A model generated the notes under the pieces. That model did no database searches. It saw only the letters and a list, made by a program, of their open reading frames with translations, and was not told the origin of the DNA. From contig NZ_JAVDUW010000001.1 of NCBI RefSeq assembly GCF_031456495.1, positions 1,736,001-1,800,000 of the forward strand: a stretch of 64,000 nt of DNA, given 5' to 3'. This document shows positions 1-8,680 of the stretch, one piece after another (positions within the stretch are counted from its first letter, which is position 1; the number at the start of each line of letters is the position of its first letter). This stretch comes from Pedococcus sp031456495. Its GTDB lineage: Bacteria; Actinomycetota; Actinomycetes; Actinomycetales; Dermatophilaceae. The position numbers and the translations under genes are program-made.

Positions 1-2796
1 CACCCCCTGCGTGAGCGGCTGTGGGGCCTGCGTGCCCTCGCGCTGACCCGCTCCGGCCGGCAGGCGGAGGCGCTGGACGCCCTGCGCGAGGTGCGCGAGG
101 TGCTCGGCGACGAGCTCGGGCTGGAGCCGGGCCAGGAGCTGCGCGACCTGCAGGGGGCGGTCCTTCGGCAGGACCCCGTGCTCGACTGGACGCCCGTGCC
201 CGAGGCCCCGGCGATCGAGCCCACCACCCGGATCGAGGGCGAGGGAGCGGCGGCCGCCCGGCGCGAGGCGGCCGCCTCGCCGGCGGCGGAGACCTCGCCG
301 CCGGCGCCCCGGATCCGTGGCACGGTCCCGAGCCTGCCGGACTGGCCGCTCGTCGGGCGTTCCGAGCAGCTCGCCGAGCTCGTCGGCGCCCTGGACCGGG
401 CGGAGTCGGGGACGCCGACCCTGGCGGCCCTCGTCGGCGAGCCCGGCATCGGCAAGAGCCGGCTCGCCGCCGAGCTGGCCGCGGTGGCCGTGTCGCGCGG
501 GGTCACCGTGCTGCTCGGCCGGTGCTCGCAGGACGACGGTGCCCCACCGCTGTGGTCGTGGCAGCAGGTGCTGCGAGGCCTCGGGCGTGACCTCCCGGAG
601 GAGGACGGCGACGACGACGGGGGTGCGCGCTTTCGCACCTGGGAGGCGATCGCGGCCGACGTCCTGGACGCGGCCGCGAGCCGCACGCTGCTGGTGATCC
701 TCGACGACCTGCACTGGGCCGACGTCGCGAGCCTGCGGGTGCTGCGGCTGCTCGGCGAGACGATGCACGACGCCCGGCTCATGGTGCTCGGCACGTGGCG
801 CAGCCACCCCGAGCCGGCCGACGCGCTCCTCGACGCGGTCGAGACCTTCGCCCGCCGGCACGCGGTGCGCCTCGAGCTGCGCGGGCTGTCGGCCGACGAC
901 GCCTCCCGCGTCGTCGAGGCGGTGAGCCACCGGTCGCCGTCCACCGCCGAGGCGGCGGCGCTGCGCGGCCGCACGGACGGGAACCCCTTCTTCCTCGTGG
1001 AGTACGGCCGGCTGGCGCGGGAGGGCGGCGACCTGTCCGCGCTGCTCTCCGAGCCGCACGCCCCGGCCGCGGTGCACGACGTGCTGGCGCGCCGGCTGCA
1101 GCGCATCCCCGAGGAGACGCTGTCGGTGCTGCGGTGGGCCGCCGTCGTCGGCCGCTCGTTCGACCTCGGCCGGCTCGAGGCGGCGTCCGGCCTCGACGAG
1201 GACACGCTGCTCGACCGCCTCGACCCGGCCCTGGACGCGGGGCTGGTCCGCGAGGACGGGATCGGCCGGTTCCTGTTCGGCCACGCGCTCGTGCGCGACA
1301 CGATCTACGCGGCGATCCCGGCCACCCGGCGCGCGCGGGCCCACGCCCGCCTCGCCCAGGCGATGCAGGGTATGCCGGGCCGCGAGACCGAGCTGGCCCG
1401 CCACTGGCTCGCTGCGGGGCCGGCCCACGCGGCCCGCGCCTGGCTCGCCGCGGTCGGCGCGGCCGCGCTCGCGCGCCGGCTGCACGCGTACGAGGAGGCC
1501 GCCGGCCTGCTGCGCTCGGCCCTGGACACGCTGCCCCTGGACCCGGACTCCACGCCGCGCGAGCGCTACGACGTGCTCACCGACCTCGCCGAGGCCCAGC
1601 GCTGGAGCGGGGACTGGACCGGTCTCATCGCCACGACCGAGGAGCTCATCGCGGTCGCGGAGGAGCTCGACGACGTGCAGCTGCTCGCCCGGGCCGCGAC
1701 GACGACCGCGGTGGGTGCGCTGTGGCAGTCCGGCCCCCACGGCAGCGTCAACGAGGGCGTGGTGCGCGCGCTGCGCGAGGTGCTCCAGCAGCTGCCCGCC
1801 ACCGACGACCCGGTGCGCTGCCGCGTGATGCTCAGCCTGGCGCTGGAGATCTACTACGGCTCGACCTTCGAGGAGCGCCGGGCGCTGTGCGACGAGGGCC
1901 TGGCGATGGCGCGCCGGCTCGGCGACGAGGCGCTGCTGCTCGACGCGTGCCAGCTCGCGTTCACCGCCTTGTGGCGGCCCTCGACCGCCCCCGAGCGCCG
2001 CGAGCTGATGACCGAGGGCATGGAGCTGGCCCACCGCCTGGGCAACGAGCGCGCGTACGTCGTGACCACCACGCTGAGGGCGGTCGTCGCGGCCGAGCTC
2101 GGCCTCCCGGAGGAGATGTGGGAGCACGCCGCCGTCGCCCGGGATGGTGCGCAGCGGCTGCGGCTGCCGTACGGGCTGATCGTCCTGGACTCCCTCACCC
2201 TGCCGTGGCTCGCGATGGCCGGCCGGTTCGAGGAGTGCGAGGAGCTGATGGCGGACATCGTCCGGCTCGACCAGCAGATGACGCTGTCGCAGACCGAGGA
2301 CGCGACGACCGGGGCGTTCATCACGCTGCGGCTGTGGCAGGGCCGGTCGGCGGAGGTGGCGCCGACGCTCGAGCAGTTCGCCGAGGTGAGCCCGCTGCCC
2401 GTCACCTCCACCGTCCTGCTGTTCTGGCTGCGGGGCGGGGAGCGCGAGCGGGCGGTGTCGTGCTGGCGCCAGCACCCGGTCGACCTCGACGGCGACGACT
2501 GGTTCTCCATGCTCAACTGGTGCGCGGCCGCGGAGGTGGGTCTCTGGCTCGACGACCACGCGCTGGCATCCCAGGCCTACGAGCGCCTGGCGCCGTATGC
2601 CGGCAGGTCGGCGTGCGCGGGCTCCGGCAACGCGATCGGCCCGGTCGACCTGTTCCTCGCGCAGGCCGCCGCCGCCGTGGGCGAGCGCGAGCTGGCCGCC
2701 CGGCACGCCGACGCGGCGCAGGAGCTGCTGGACGCGTGGCAGCTCCCGCTGGCCGCGGAGTGGTTCCGGGCGCAGCGGGAGCGCTTCACGTTCTGA
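1..2796 (+). CDS. SARP/AfsR-type transcriptional regulator with ATPase domain, 5' end outside window
   Basis: The reading frame is open from base 1, so the start and the OmpR-like DNA-binding domain lie to the left. The first ~58 residues look like the end of a bacterial transcriptional activator domain (BTAD: repeated ALRxxREVLxxELGLEPG pattern). After a Pro/Ala-rich linker comes an AAA/STAND ATPase with P-loop GEPGIGKS (about nt 436-459) and Walker B LLVILDDLHWAD (about nt 690-725). The C-terminal ~450 residues are helical, Ala/Leu/Glu-rich and TPR-like. Such large SARPs (AfsR/LuxR-like STAND regulators) bind direct repeats of 11-bp period and recruit RNA polymerase. Two candidate sites of exactly that form are in this window (5855-5882 and 15795-15822). 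It ends 10 bp from a convergent hemerythrin gene. Family assignment is firm; the target assignment is inference. Confidence 0.85.
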   Translation, partial: HPLRERLWGLRALALTRSGRQAEALDALREVREVLGDELGLEPGQELRDLQGAVLRQDPVLDWTPVPEAPAIEPTTRIEGEGAAAARREAAASPAAETSPPAPRIRGTVPSLPDWPLVGRSEQLAELVGALDRAESGTPTLAALVGEPGIGKSRLAAELAAVAVSRGVTVLLGRCSQDDGAPPLWSWQQVLRGLGRDLPEEDGDDDGGARFRTWEAIAADVLDAAASRTLLVILDDLHWADVASLRVLRLLGETMHDARLMVLGTWRSHPEPADALLDAVETFARRHAVRLELRGLSADDASRVVEAVSHRSPSTAEAAALRGRTDGNPFFLVEYGRLAREGGDLSALLSEPHAPAAVHDVLARRLQRIPEETLSVLRWAAVVGRSFDLGRLEAASGLDEDTLLDRLDPALDAGLVREDGIGRFLFGHALVRDTIYAAIPATRRARAHARLAQAMQGMPGRETELARHWLAAGPAHAARAWLAAVGAAALARRLHAYEEAAGLLRSALDTLPLDPDSTPRERYDVLTDLAEAQRWSGDWTGLIATTEELIAVAEELDDVQLLARAATTTAVGALWQSGPHGSVNEGVVRALREVLQQLPATDDPVRCRVMLSLALEIYYGSTFEERRALCDEGLAMARRLGDEALLLDACQLAFTALWRPSTAPERRELMTEGMELAHRLGNERAYVVTTTLRAVVAAELGLPEEMWEHAAVARDGAQRLRLPYGLIVLDSLTLPWLAMAGRFEECEELMADIVRLDQQMTLSQTEDATTGAFITLRLWQGRSAEVAPTLEQFAEVSPLPVTSTVLLFWLRGGERERAVSCWRQHPVDLDGDDWFSMLNWCAAAEVGLWLDDHALASQAYERLAPYAGRSACAGSGNAIGPVDLFLAQAAAAVGERELAARHADAAQELLDAWQLPLAAEWFRAQRERFTF

Positions 2797-2806
2797 GCGC
2801 GGGTCC

Positions 2807-3526
2807 TCAGCCGGCGTACCGGAAGGCCAGCCGCTCACGCCGCTGGAAACGTCGCCGCGTGGCCCGCCACATGAGGCGGTGCACGCCCCCGGAGCGCGCG
2901 AACACCTCGCGCAGCAGCGGGACCGGCACGTCGTGCGCAGCCCACGGCACCAGCCGCAGGACGGTGCTGAACGGCACGCCCTGGCGGAAGTGCTCCTCCT
3001 CGAGGGCCTCCCACTCCTCGTGGGTGAGGACCTGCTGGATGATGGCGATCGCCTCCGTCTCCTCGTGCTGCAGGTGCCTGGCGAGGCTCTCCCTGCCGGC
3101 GCACAGCCGCACCGCCAGGGCCGCGCGGGCGTCCTCGTCGGCGTGGGTCGACAGCTGCCGGAAGCCCGCCGCGCACGCCTGCAGGATCGGGTCGATCTCG
3201 TGGTGCTCGGCCTCCATCGCCTCGAGCACGCGACGACCCTCGTCGTCGGTCCGCTCGAGCAGCGTCGGCCACAGGCCGGCGTCCTCGCCGGAGTGGTGGT
3301 GGTGCAGCACCTCGGCGAACAGGTCCCAGCGCTCGGCGAGGGCCTGCCAGCACGCGCGGTCGGTGACCGGGGTGGCCTTGGCCGCCGCGGCGAACGCCGC
3401 CAGGTCGCGGCGGAAGCCGTGGTGCATCACGTACATCATCGTCATGTCGACCGGGCCCGGGTGGGCGGCGGTCTGCCCCGGGAACCGGAGCTGCTCGGGC
3501 CAGGTGGTGGGTGTCGTGGTGGTCAT
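2807..3526 (-). CDS. Hemerythrin-like HHE domain protein
   Basis: A 239-residue protein. The central part carries histidine/glutamate spacing typical of HHE cation-binding domains: HHGFRRDL, LHHHHSGEDAGLWP, EAEHHEIDP and LQHEETEAI. It probably binds a di-iron centre and senses or buffers oxygen, NO or iron. The C-terminal ~50 residues are Arg-rich and unlike the usual domain. Start chosen at the first ATG after AGAACCACC-type sequence; a longer frame upstream is only a shadow of the transporter gene. It lies 32 bp downstream of the MMPL gene on the same strand, so it is probably cotranscribed with it from the SARP-type promoter near 5840-5882. Confidence 0.85.
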   Translation of the reverse strand: MTTTTPTTWPEQLRFPGQTAAHPGPVDMTMMYVMHHGFRRDLAAFAAAAKATPVTDRACWQALAERWDLFAEVLHHHHSGEDAGLWPTLLERTDDEGRRVLEAMEAEHHEIDPILQACAAGFRQLSTHADEDARAALAVRLCAGRESLARHLQHEETEAIAIIQQVLTHEEWEALEEEHFRQGVPFSTVLRLVPWAAHDVPVPLLREVFARSGGVHRLMWRATRRRFQRRERLAFRYAG

Positions 3527-3558
3527 GGTGGTTCTCCGTTCGGTTCGTGCGGGATCGG

Positions 3559-5802
3559 TCACGGCGCGCCGACGAGCTCGGGCTCGTCGTCGGCCACGGG
3601 GTGGGGTGCGGGCAGTGCCGCGGGGTGGGTCGCCGGGCGCGGTCCGGCGGTTGCCGGACCGGTGACCCCGGTCGACGCGGACCCGTCCGTGACGGGCACG
3701 TGCTCGGTGTGCTCCGCGTGGACGGTCGGCAGCACGCGGTCGAGCCAGCGCGGGAGCCACCAGTTCCAGTCGCCGAGCAGTGACATGGTGGCCGGGACGA
3801 GCACCATCCGGACGACGGTGGCGTCGAGCAGGATCGCCGCGGCCATGCCGATGCCCAGCTGCTTGACCACGACGTCGACCTCGCTGGCGAAGCCGAGGAA
3901 GACGGCGACCATGATCGCGGCGGCGCTCGTGATGACCCGGCCGGTGGCCGACAGGCCGCGCACGACGCTCGCCCTGGCGTCGCCGGTGGCGAGCCAGTCC
4001 TCGCGGATGCGGGACAGCAGGAACACCTCGTAGTCCATCGAGAGGCCGAACAGGATGGCGAACATCAGGATCGGCACCCAGCTCGACACCGGCTGGGCGT
4101 GGTCGAGCCCGAGCAGGTCGGTGGCCCAGCCCCACTGGAACACCGCGGTCATCACGCCGTAGGCGGCGGCGATGCTCAGCAGGTTCATGACCGCCGCCTT
4201 GAGCGGGATCACGACGGACCGGAACACCATCGCCAGCAGCAGCACCGAGACCCCGACGACGAAGGCGATGACGAGCCACAGCCGGCCGGCGAGCATGTCG
4301 GAGATGTCGGAGAAGAACGCCGTGCCGCCGGTCAGCTCGGCCCCGGCGGGCAGCGAGGCCCGCACGTCCCTGACGAGCTGACCGGTCCGGGCATCCGTGG
4401 GCCCGAAGGCCGGGACGGCGTCGAGCACGCTGATCGCGCCGTCGGGCGACGTGGTGGCCGGGGTGACCGACACGACGTCCGGCCGCGCCTCCAGGGTGGC
4501 GGCGAGGCGTGCGACGGCATCGTCGGAGAGGCGGGAGCGGTCGGCCACGACGGTGAGCGGGCCGTTGCTGCCCGGACCGTACTCGGCGCTGACGAGGTCG
4601 TACGCGCGCCGCGTGGTCACCGACGTCGACTGGCTGCTGGGGTCCTGCGGCCAGGTGCGCATGTCCAGCGCCGGCACGGCCAGGGCGAGCATGGCCACGG
4701 TGGCCGCGGTGGCCCACAGGATGGGCTTGCGGGCGACCCGGGCCGCCCAGCGGGCGGTCAGCGGGCTGCGGGGGCCGGTGCCCTGGGCACTGCCACGGGT
4801 GCCGCGCCGGACCGCCCTGGGCAGGACCCGACGGCCGGCGAACCGGCACAGGACCGGCACCAACGTCAACGACGCCGCGGCGACCGACACCACGGCGATG
4901 GCCGTGGCGAAGCCGAAGGAGCTGTACACGGGCAGCCCCGCGAGCCGCAGGCCGAGCAGCGACACGAGCACCGTGGACGCGGCGAAGACGACCGAGCGCC
5001 CGGCGGTGGCCGCAGCACGTCCGGCGGCCTCGACCACCGGCACGCCCTGGGCCAGGTACTCCGCGTGGCGCGTGAGCAGCAGGAGGGCGTAGTCGATGCC
5101 CACGCCGAGGCCGACCATCGTCGCCACCATCGGCGCGGCGGTCGAGACGTCCATCGCGGCGGCGAGCAGCGTGACCCCGGCAGACCCGATGCCCAGCCCG
5201 ACGAGGGCGGTGGCGATGGGCAGCCCGGCGCTGACCACGGAGCCGAAGGCGAGGACGAGGATCAGCAGGGCCGCCACGACGCCGACGAGCTCGCCGCGGC
5301 CGGTCATCGGCGCGGCGGCGCTCTCGGGGACGTCGCCGCCGAGCTCCACCTGGAGCCCGCTGGCGCGGAGCGGTGCGACGGCCGCGTCGAGCGGGGCGAG
5401 GTTGCCCATCAGGTCGGGGTGGGTGACGGGCACGCCGTAGTGCAGCGCCACCACTGCGGTGTCGCGGTCGGCCGAGGGCACGGCTGGCTCGACGAGGACG
5501 ACGTGCGGCATCTCCCGGAGGCGCCCGGTCAGCGTCGCGAGGGCATCGGCGGGGACGGTGCGCCCGTCACGGTCGTGCACGACGACGCGGGCGCCGGCGT
5601 TGCCGGCGGCGGGCAGGTGCGCCCGCAGCTGGTCGATGCCGACCTGGGCCCGGGCCCCGGGGACGTCGTAGTCGTCCTGGGGCGTGCCCCCGAAGGCGCC
5701 GGCGAGGCCGGCGACGACGCCGGCGAGGAGCACCCAGGCGCAGATCGTGCGCCACGGGTGAGCCGCGGCACCACGGCCGAGGCGGTAGAGGAAGCGAGAC
5801 AT
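3559..5802 (-). CDS. MMPL-family (RND superfamily) membrane transporter
   Basis: 747 residues, the usual size for actinobacterial MMPL proteins. The N-terminal helix (about residues 17-37) is followed by an exported domain, then a block of 5-6 helices (about 185-360) with the sterol-sensing-like stretch. A second exported domain and a second helix block fill about 370-700, and the cytoplasmic tail is Pro/Ala-rich. The duplicated layout and the D-Y pair motif GVGIDYALLLLTRH / LFGLSMDYEVFLLSRI match proton-driven MMPL exporters of lipids or drugs. The ATG at 5800-5802 is chosen because MSRFLYRLGRGAAAHPW is the conserved family N-terminus. Three 11-bp-spaced repeats and a -10-like GACGCT lie 37-80 bp upstream. 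The substrate cannot be predicted. Confidence 0.93.
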   Translation of the reverse strand: MSRFLYRLGRGAAAHPWRTICAWVLLAGVVAGLAGAFGGTPQDDYDVPGARAQVGIDQLRAHLPAAGNAGARVVVHDRDGRTVPADALATLTGRLREMPHVVLVEPAVPSADRDTAVVALHYGVPVTHPDLMGNLAPLDAAVAPLRASGLQVELGGDVPESAAAPMTGRGELVGVVAALLILVLAFGSVVSAGLPIATALVGLGIGSAGVTLLAAAMDVSTAAPMVATMVGLGVGIDYALLLLTRHAEYLAQGVPVVEAAGRAAATAGRSVVFAASTVLVSLLGLRLAGLPVYSSFGFATAIAVVSVAAASLTLVPVLCRFAGRRVLPRAVRRGTRGSAQGTGPRSPLTARWAARVARKPILWATAATVAMLALAVPALDMRTWPQDPSSQSTSVTTRRAYDLVSAEYGPGSNGPLTVVADRSRLSDDAVARLAATLEARPDVVSVTPATTSPDGAISVLDAVPAFGPTDARTGQLVRDVRASLPAGAELTGGTAFFSDISDMLAGRLWLVIAFVVGVSVLLLAMVFRSVVIPLKAAVMNLLSIAAAYGVMTAVFQWGWATDLLGLDHAQPVSSWVPILMFAILFGLSMDYEVFLLSRIREDWLATGDARASVVRGLSATGRVITSAAAIMVAVFLGFASEVDVVVKQLGIGMAAAILLDATVVRMVLVPATMSLLGDWNWWLPRWLDRVLPTVHAEHTEHVPVTDGSASTGVTGPATAGPRPATHPAALPAPHPVADDEPELVGAP

Positions 5803-5838
5803 GGGTGGTCCTTGTGCGGAGGGTGACTGGTCGGGACC

Positions 5839-5882
5839 AGCGTCGGCGCCACCGCTTGCGCACCACTTGGGATCGGCTTGGG
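5839..5882 (-). promoter_or_regulatory. Candidate SARP-box promoter of the MMPL gene
   Basis: On the + strand CTTGCG (5855), CTTGGG (5866) and CTTGGG (5877) recur at an exact 11-bp period. Read toward the transporter, the last repeat is 10 bp from the hexamer GACGCT (5839-5844), which would serve as -10. Direct repeats of 11-bp period overlapping the -35 position are the known signature of SARP activators. The same arrangement with the same 10-bp gap occurs at 15779-15822. Confidence 0.6.
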
Positions 5883-5935
5883 GCTGCTGTCTCCACCACC
5901 CGGCGCCCTCTCTCGGGACGCCCCGGTCCTGCCTG

Positions 5936-6664
5936 TCAGCCCGGCAGCTCGACCTCGACCCGCAGCGCGGCGTGGTCGGACGCCACGGACGGGAGCACCC
6001 GCGCCGCGACCGGCCGCACGCCCCCGCCGCACCACACGTAGTCGATCCGCCGGTGCGGCTCGTCGTTCTCCCACGTGTGGCCCGTGCCCTCGCCGACCTC
6101 CGCCCAGGCGTCGACGAGCCGCTGCGCCAGCAGCCGGTGGGTCGGTGAGCCGGGCTCGGTGTTGAGGTCGCCGAGCAGCACCGTCGCCCGGTTGTCGAGG
6201 GCGTCGAGCACCACCCGCGCCTGCTCCACGCGCTCGTCCTCGCGGTCCCACTGCAGGTGCGTGCCGAGCACGCGCAGCTCCAGGCCGTCGACCCGCACCG
6301 TGGCGTCGAGCAGCCCGCGCTGCTCGCTCCCCGCGAAGCACGGCAGCAGCGTGGTGGACGGCCCCACCAACGGCATCGTGGCCAGCAGGGCGGTGCCGTA
6401 CTGGCGCGGCGGGCCGCCCGGGCGCCCCGGCCCCCGGTCCACGCACACGGCATACGCCAGGTGCATCCCGAGCCGGTCGGCGAGCAGGCCTGCCTGGTCC
6501 TCGTGGCGGCTCTGGGCACGCAGGTGCCGGTCCACCTCCTGCAGCGCCACGACCTGGGCCCCGCTGGCCTCGACCACCTCGGCGATGCGACCGAGGTCGA
6601 GCACGCCGTCGACCCCGATGCCGCCGTGGATGTTGTAGGTCAGCAGGACCAGTCGCGTCGTCAC
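5936..6664 (-). CDS. Endonuclease/exonuclease/phosphatase (EEP) family hydrolase
   Basis: 242 residues of the EEP (DNase I/APE1-like) fold: LTYNIHGG at the N-terminus (catalytic Asn), VVALQEVD (metal-binding Glu), GTHLQWD, LLGDLNTEPGS and the C-terminal RIDYVW...SDHAAL with the catalytic Asp-His pair. The substrate may be nucleic acid, a phosphoinositide-like lipid or another phosphodiester; the sequence does not decide. The GTG at 6662-6664 overlaps the TGA of the upstream soxR gene (GTGA), so the two are translationally coupled. No signal peptide is visible, so it is probably cytoplasmic. Confidence 0.88.
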   Translation of the reverse strand: MTTRLVLLTYNIHGGIGVDGVLDLGRIAEVVEASGAQVVALQEVDRHLRAQSRHEDQAGLLADRLGMHLAYAVCVDRGPGRPGGPPRQYGTALLATMPLVGPSTTLLPCFAGSEQRGLLDATVRVDGLELRVLGTHLQWDREDERVEQARVVLDALDNRATVLLGDLNTEPGSPTHRLLAQRLVDAWAEVGEGTGHTWENDEPHRRIDYVWCGGGVRPVAARVLPSVASDHAALRVEVELPG

Positions 6665-7146
6665 GGCGCCACCCTCGGCGGGCGGCGCAGGAGCCGGGGC
6701 AGGTATGCCGCCCCCGGCGCCTCCTCGGAGCCCGCGGCCTCGTCGGAGGGGTTGGAGATGGAGCACTGCTTGAGCGAGAGGCAGCCGCACCCGATGCAGG
6801 AGTCGAGCTTGTCGCGCAGCGCCTCCAGGGCCGCGACCTGCTCGTCGAGGCGGTTGCGCCAGTGCGCCGAGATGCGGTGCCAGTCCGACTTCGTGGGGGT
6901 GCGGCCCGCGGGCAGGCCGTCGAGCTGCTCGCGGATCTCCTCGAGGGACAGTCCGACGTTGCCCGCGGCGCGGATGAAGGCGAGACGGCGCAGGACGCTG
7001 CGCTCGTACCGTCGCTGGCCGCCCGGGGTGCGACCCGCCCGGATCAGTCCCTCCTTCTCGTAGAAGCGCAGCGCCGACGGGGCGAAGCCGCTGCGGGCGG
7101 CCACCTGCGAGACCGTCAGCACGTCGTGGGTGTCCACCGGGTCCAC
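6661..7146 (-). CDS. soxR: Redox-sensitive transcriptional activator SoxR
   Basis: 161 residues of a MerR-family regulator. An N-terminal winged helix (VSQVAARSGFAPSALRFYEK, then RRYERSVLRRLAFI) is followed by a dimerisation helix and the cysteine cluster CIGCGCLSLKQC near residues 118-129. That C-X2-C-X-C-X5-C pattern binds the [2Fe-2S] cluster that senses redox-cycling compounds or superoxide. Its own upstream region has an 18-bp dyad suited to a MerR-type promoter (7167-7184). It is coupled by a 4-bp overlap to an EEP hydrolase rather than to soxS, as expected in actinobacteria, where SoxR controls small redox regulons directly. Confidence 0.93.
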   Translation of the reverse strand: MDPVDTHDVLTVSQVAARSGFAPSALRFYEKEGLIRAGRTPGGQRRYERSVLRRLAFIRAAGNVGLSLEEIREQLDGLPAGRTPTKSDWHRISAHWRNRLDEQVAALEALRDKLDSCIGCGCLSLKQCSISNPSDEAAGSEEAPGAAYLPRLLRRPPRVAP

Positions 7147-7166
7147 CTCCGGGCGTCGCGACGCTA

Positions 7167-7184
7167 GTTCGAGTCCACTTCAAC
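7167..7184 (-). promoter_or_regulatory. Putative SoxR operator upstream of soxR
   Basis: Dyad GTTNNAGT-CC-ACTNNAAC (18 bp), starting 21 bp before the soxR ATG and flanked by GCTAG/CTAGC. Size and symmetry match MerR-family operators lying between -35 and -10. The match is by eye, not scored. Confidence 0.5.
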
Positions 7185-7261
7185 TCTAGCGGCACCCTCC
7201 ACGGCCGCGAGCCGAAGCGGGCACGAAGGGAAGTGGGCGCGCGACCCCGCCGGCGCGCACC

Positions 7262-7267
7262 TAGGGT
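7262..7267 (+). promoter_or_regulatory. -10 hexamer TAGGGT of a leaderless promoter
   Basis: TAGGGT ends 6 nt before the ATG at 7274 with no Shine-Dalgarno sequence between. This spacing puts +1 at or next to the start codon. Confidence 0.55.
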
Positions 7268-7273
7268 CGGACC

Positions 7274-7783
7274 ATGGAACTCGGTGAGCTGCTGGTGGAC
7301 GCGTTCGAACGGATCCGGGACGGCGTGCACGGGGCCGTCGAGGGCCTCGACCCCGAGCAGCTCGCGACCCGGCCGACCCCGCACGCGAACTCGATCGCGT
7401 GGCTCGTCTGGCACCTCGCCCGGGTGCAGGACGACCACGTGGCCGACGTCGCCGGCGTCGAGCAGGTCTGGACCGCCCAGGACTGGCACGGCCGGTTCGG
7501 CCTGCCGTTCGGGCCCGAGGTGACCGGCTACGGCCAGTCCTCGGAGGACGTCGCCAAGGTCTCCGGGGTCACGGCCGAGCAGCTCACCGGCTACCTCGAC
7601 GCGGTGCACGAGCAGACGGTCGGGTACGTCAGGTCCCTGACGCCGGAGGACCTCTCGCGCGTCGTCGACGAGCGCTGGGACCCACCGGTGACCCTCGGTG
7701 TGCGGCTGGTCAGCGTCGTCAACGACGACCAGCAGCACGTCGGGCAGGCGGCCTTCGTCCGCGGCTTGCTCGGGGACGCCTGA
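7274..7783 (+). CDS. DinB-like four-helix protein (DUF664)
   Basis: 169 residues. The DinB/YfiT fold is suggested by an N-terminal DAFERIRDGVHGAVEGL helix, SIAWLVWHLARVQDDHV with the first metal-type His, and a C-terminal VNDDQQHVGQAAFVRGLL. The histidines are placed as in mycothiol-dependent DinB enzymes. In actinobacteria these proteins often act as mycothiol S-transferases or maleylpyruvate isomerase-like enzymes; no substrate can be named. It stands alone, transcribed from its own leaderless promoter and convergent with the kinase pair at 7871-9561. It is one of four DinB-type genes in the window. Confidence 0.8.
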   Translation: MELGELLVDAFERIRDGVHGAVEGLDPEQLATRPTPHANSIAWLVWHLARVQDDHVADVAGVEQVWTAQDWHGRFGLPFGPEVTGYGQSSEDVAKVSGVTAEQLTGYLDAVHEQTVGYVRSLTPEDLSRVVDERWDPPVTLGVRLVSVVNDDQQHVGQAAFVRGLLGDA

Positions 7784-7870
7784 GCCCCCACCCAGCCACC
7801 CTGCTGCCTCGTGCCCGGTGGCTCCCCAGCGGGGCAGTTGGCGAACCACGCTCGGCCGCGGCGAACGCGC

Positions 7871-8680
7871 TCAGCGGTAGCGGCGGGCGACCTCCAGGGC
7901 CCGCTTCGGGTAGTCCCCGCCGAACAGGACGGCGTGCACGAGCAGCGGGTGCAGCTGGTGCAGGCCCACCCGCAGCGGCCACTCCGAGTCCAGCCGGTGC
8001 TGCTCGAGGTAGCCGCCGATGACGAAGTCCCAGTGCGGGCACCCGAACAGCGCCAGCATCGCCAGGTCGGTCTCCCGGTGGCCGCCGTGCGCGGCCGGGT
8101 CGATGAGGACCGCCCCGGCGGGGGTCCACAGCACGTTGCCCGACCACAGGTCGCCGTGCAGCCGGGCGGGGGTGCTGCCGTCGTCGAACTCGCCCCCGGC
8201 GCACCGGCGGGCCACGGCCTCGAACACCGCTGTATCGGACCTGCGGTAGACACCCCTATCGACCGCCATCGCCACGGCGGGGAGGATCCGCTGGGCGGCG
8301 TAGAACTCGCCCCAGGACCCCACGGGTCGCAGCGCCAGTGGCAGCAGCTCGGACACCGGGCCGAGGTAGCCGTCGCCCTCCCAGCCCGCCGGCGGTGACC
8401 CGAAGGCGGGCGCCCCCGCGTCGTGGGTCCGGGCGAGGCCCGCGCCGAGCGCCTCGGCCGACGCCGGGTCGGGATTGGCGAACACGAGGCGGCGCAGGTT
8501 CAGGTGGTCCTCCCCCGCGTCCAGCACCTCGGCCACCGGGGCGCCGCCCGGCGCGTCACGGAGCCAGGCCAGTCCGGCTGCCTCCCAGCGGAAGTAGCCG
8601 GTCGGGGCGGTCGCGCTCCCCTTGCGGAAGACCTCCCCCGAGCTCGTGCGGTGCTCGTCCGGCACCCGTCCGGTGCTCAT
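7871..8680 (-). CDS. Fructosamine kinase family protein
   Basis: 269 residues of the FN3K/protein-kinase-like fold. FRKGSATAPTGYFRWEAAGLAWLRD matches the family N-lobe, FGSPPAGWEGDGYLG is a family motif, and the catalytic loop is RLHGDLWSGNVLW with the metal-binding IDPAAHGGHRETDLAM. These enzymes phosphorylate ketosamines (fructosamine, ribulosamine) on glycated proteins or amino acids, triggering deglycation. The ATG overlaps the TGA of the PfkB gene upstream (ATGA), so the two sugar kinases form a coupled operon. Confidence 0.92.
   Translation of the reverse strand: MSTGRVPDEHRTSSGEVFRKGSATAPTGYFRWEAAGLAWLRDAPGGAPVAEVLDAGEDHLNLRRLVFANPDPASAEALGAGLARTHDAGAPAFGSPPAGWEGDGYLGPVSELLPLALRPVGSWGEFYAAQRILPAVAMAVDRGVYRRSDTAVFEAVARRCAGGEFDDGSTPARLHGDLWSGNVLWTPAGAVLIDPAAHGGHRETDLAMLALFGCPHWDFVIGGYLEQHRLDSEWPLRVGLHQLHPLLVHAVLFGGDYPKRALEVARRYR

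Noticed and set aside
3559..6519. Extension of the MMPL frame upstream to give about 986 residues
   Set aside because: The added part is the wrong frame of the EEP hydrolase gene; MSRFLYRLGRG at 5802 is the family start.
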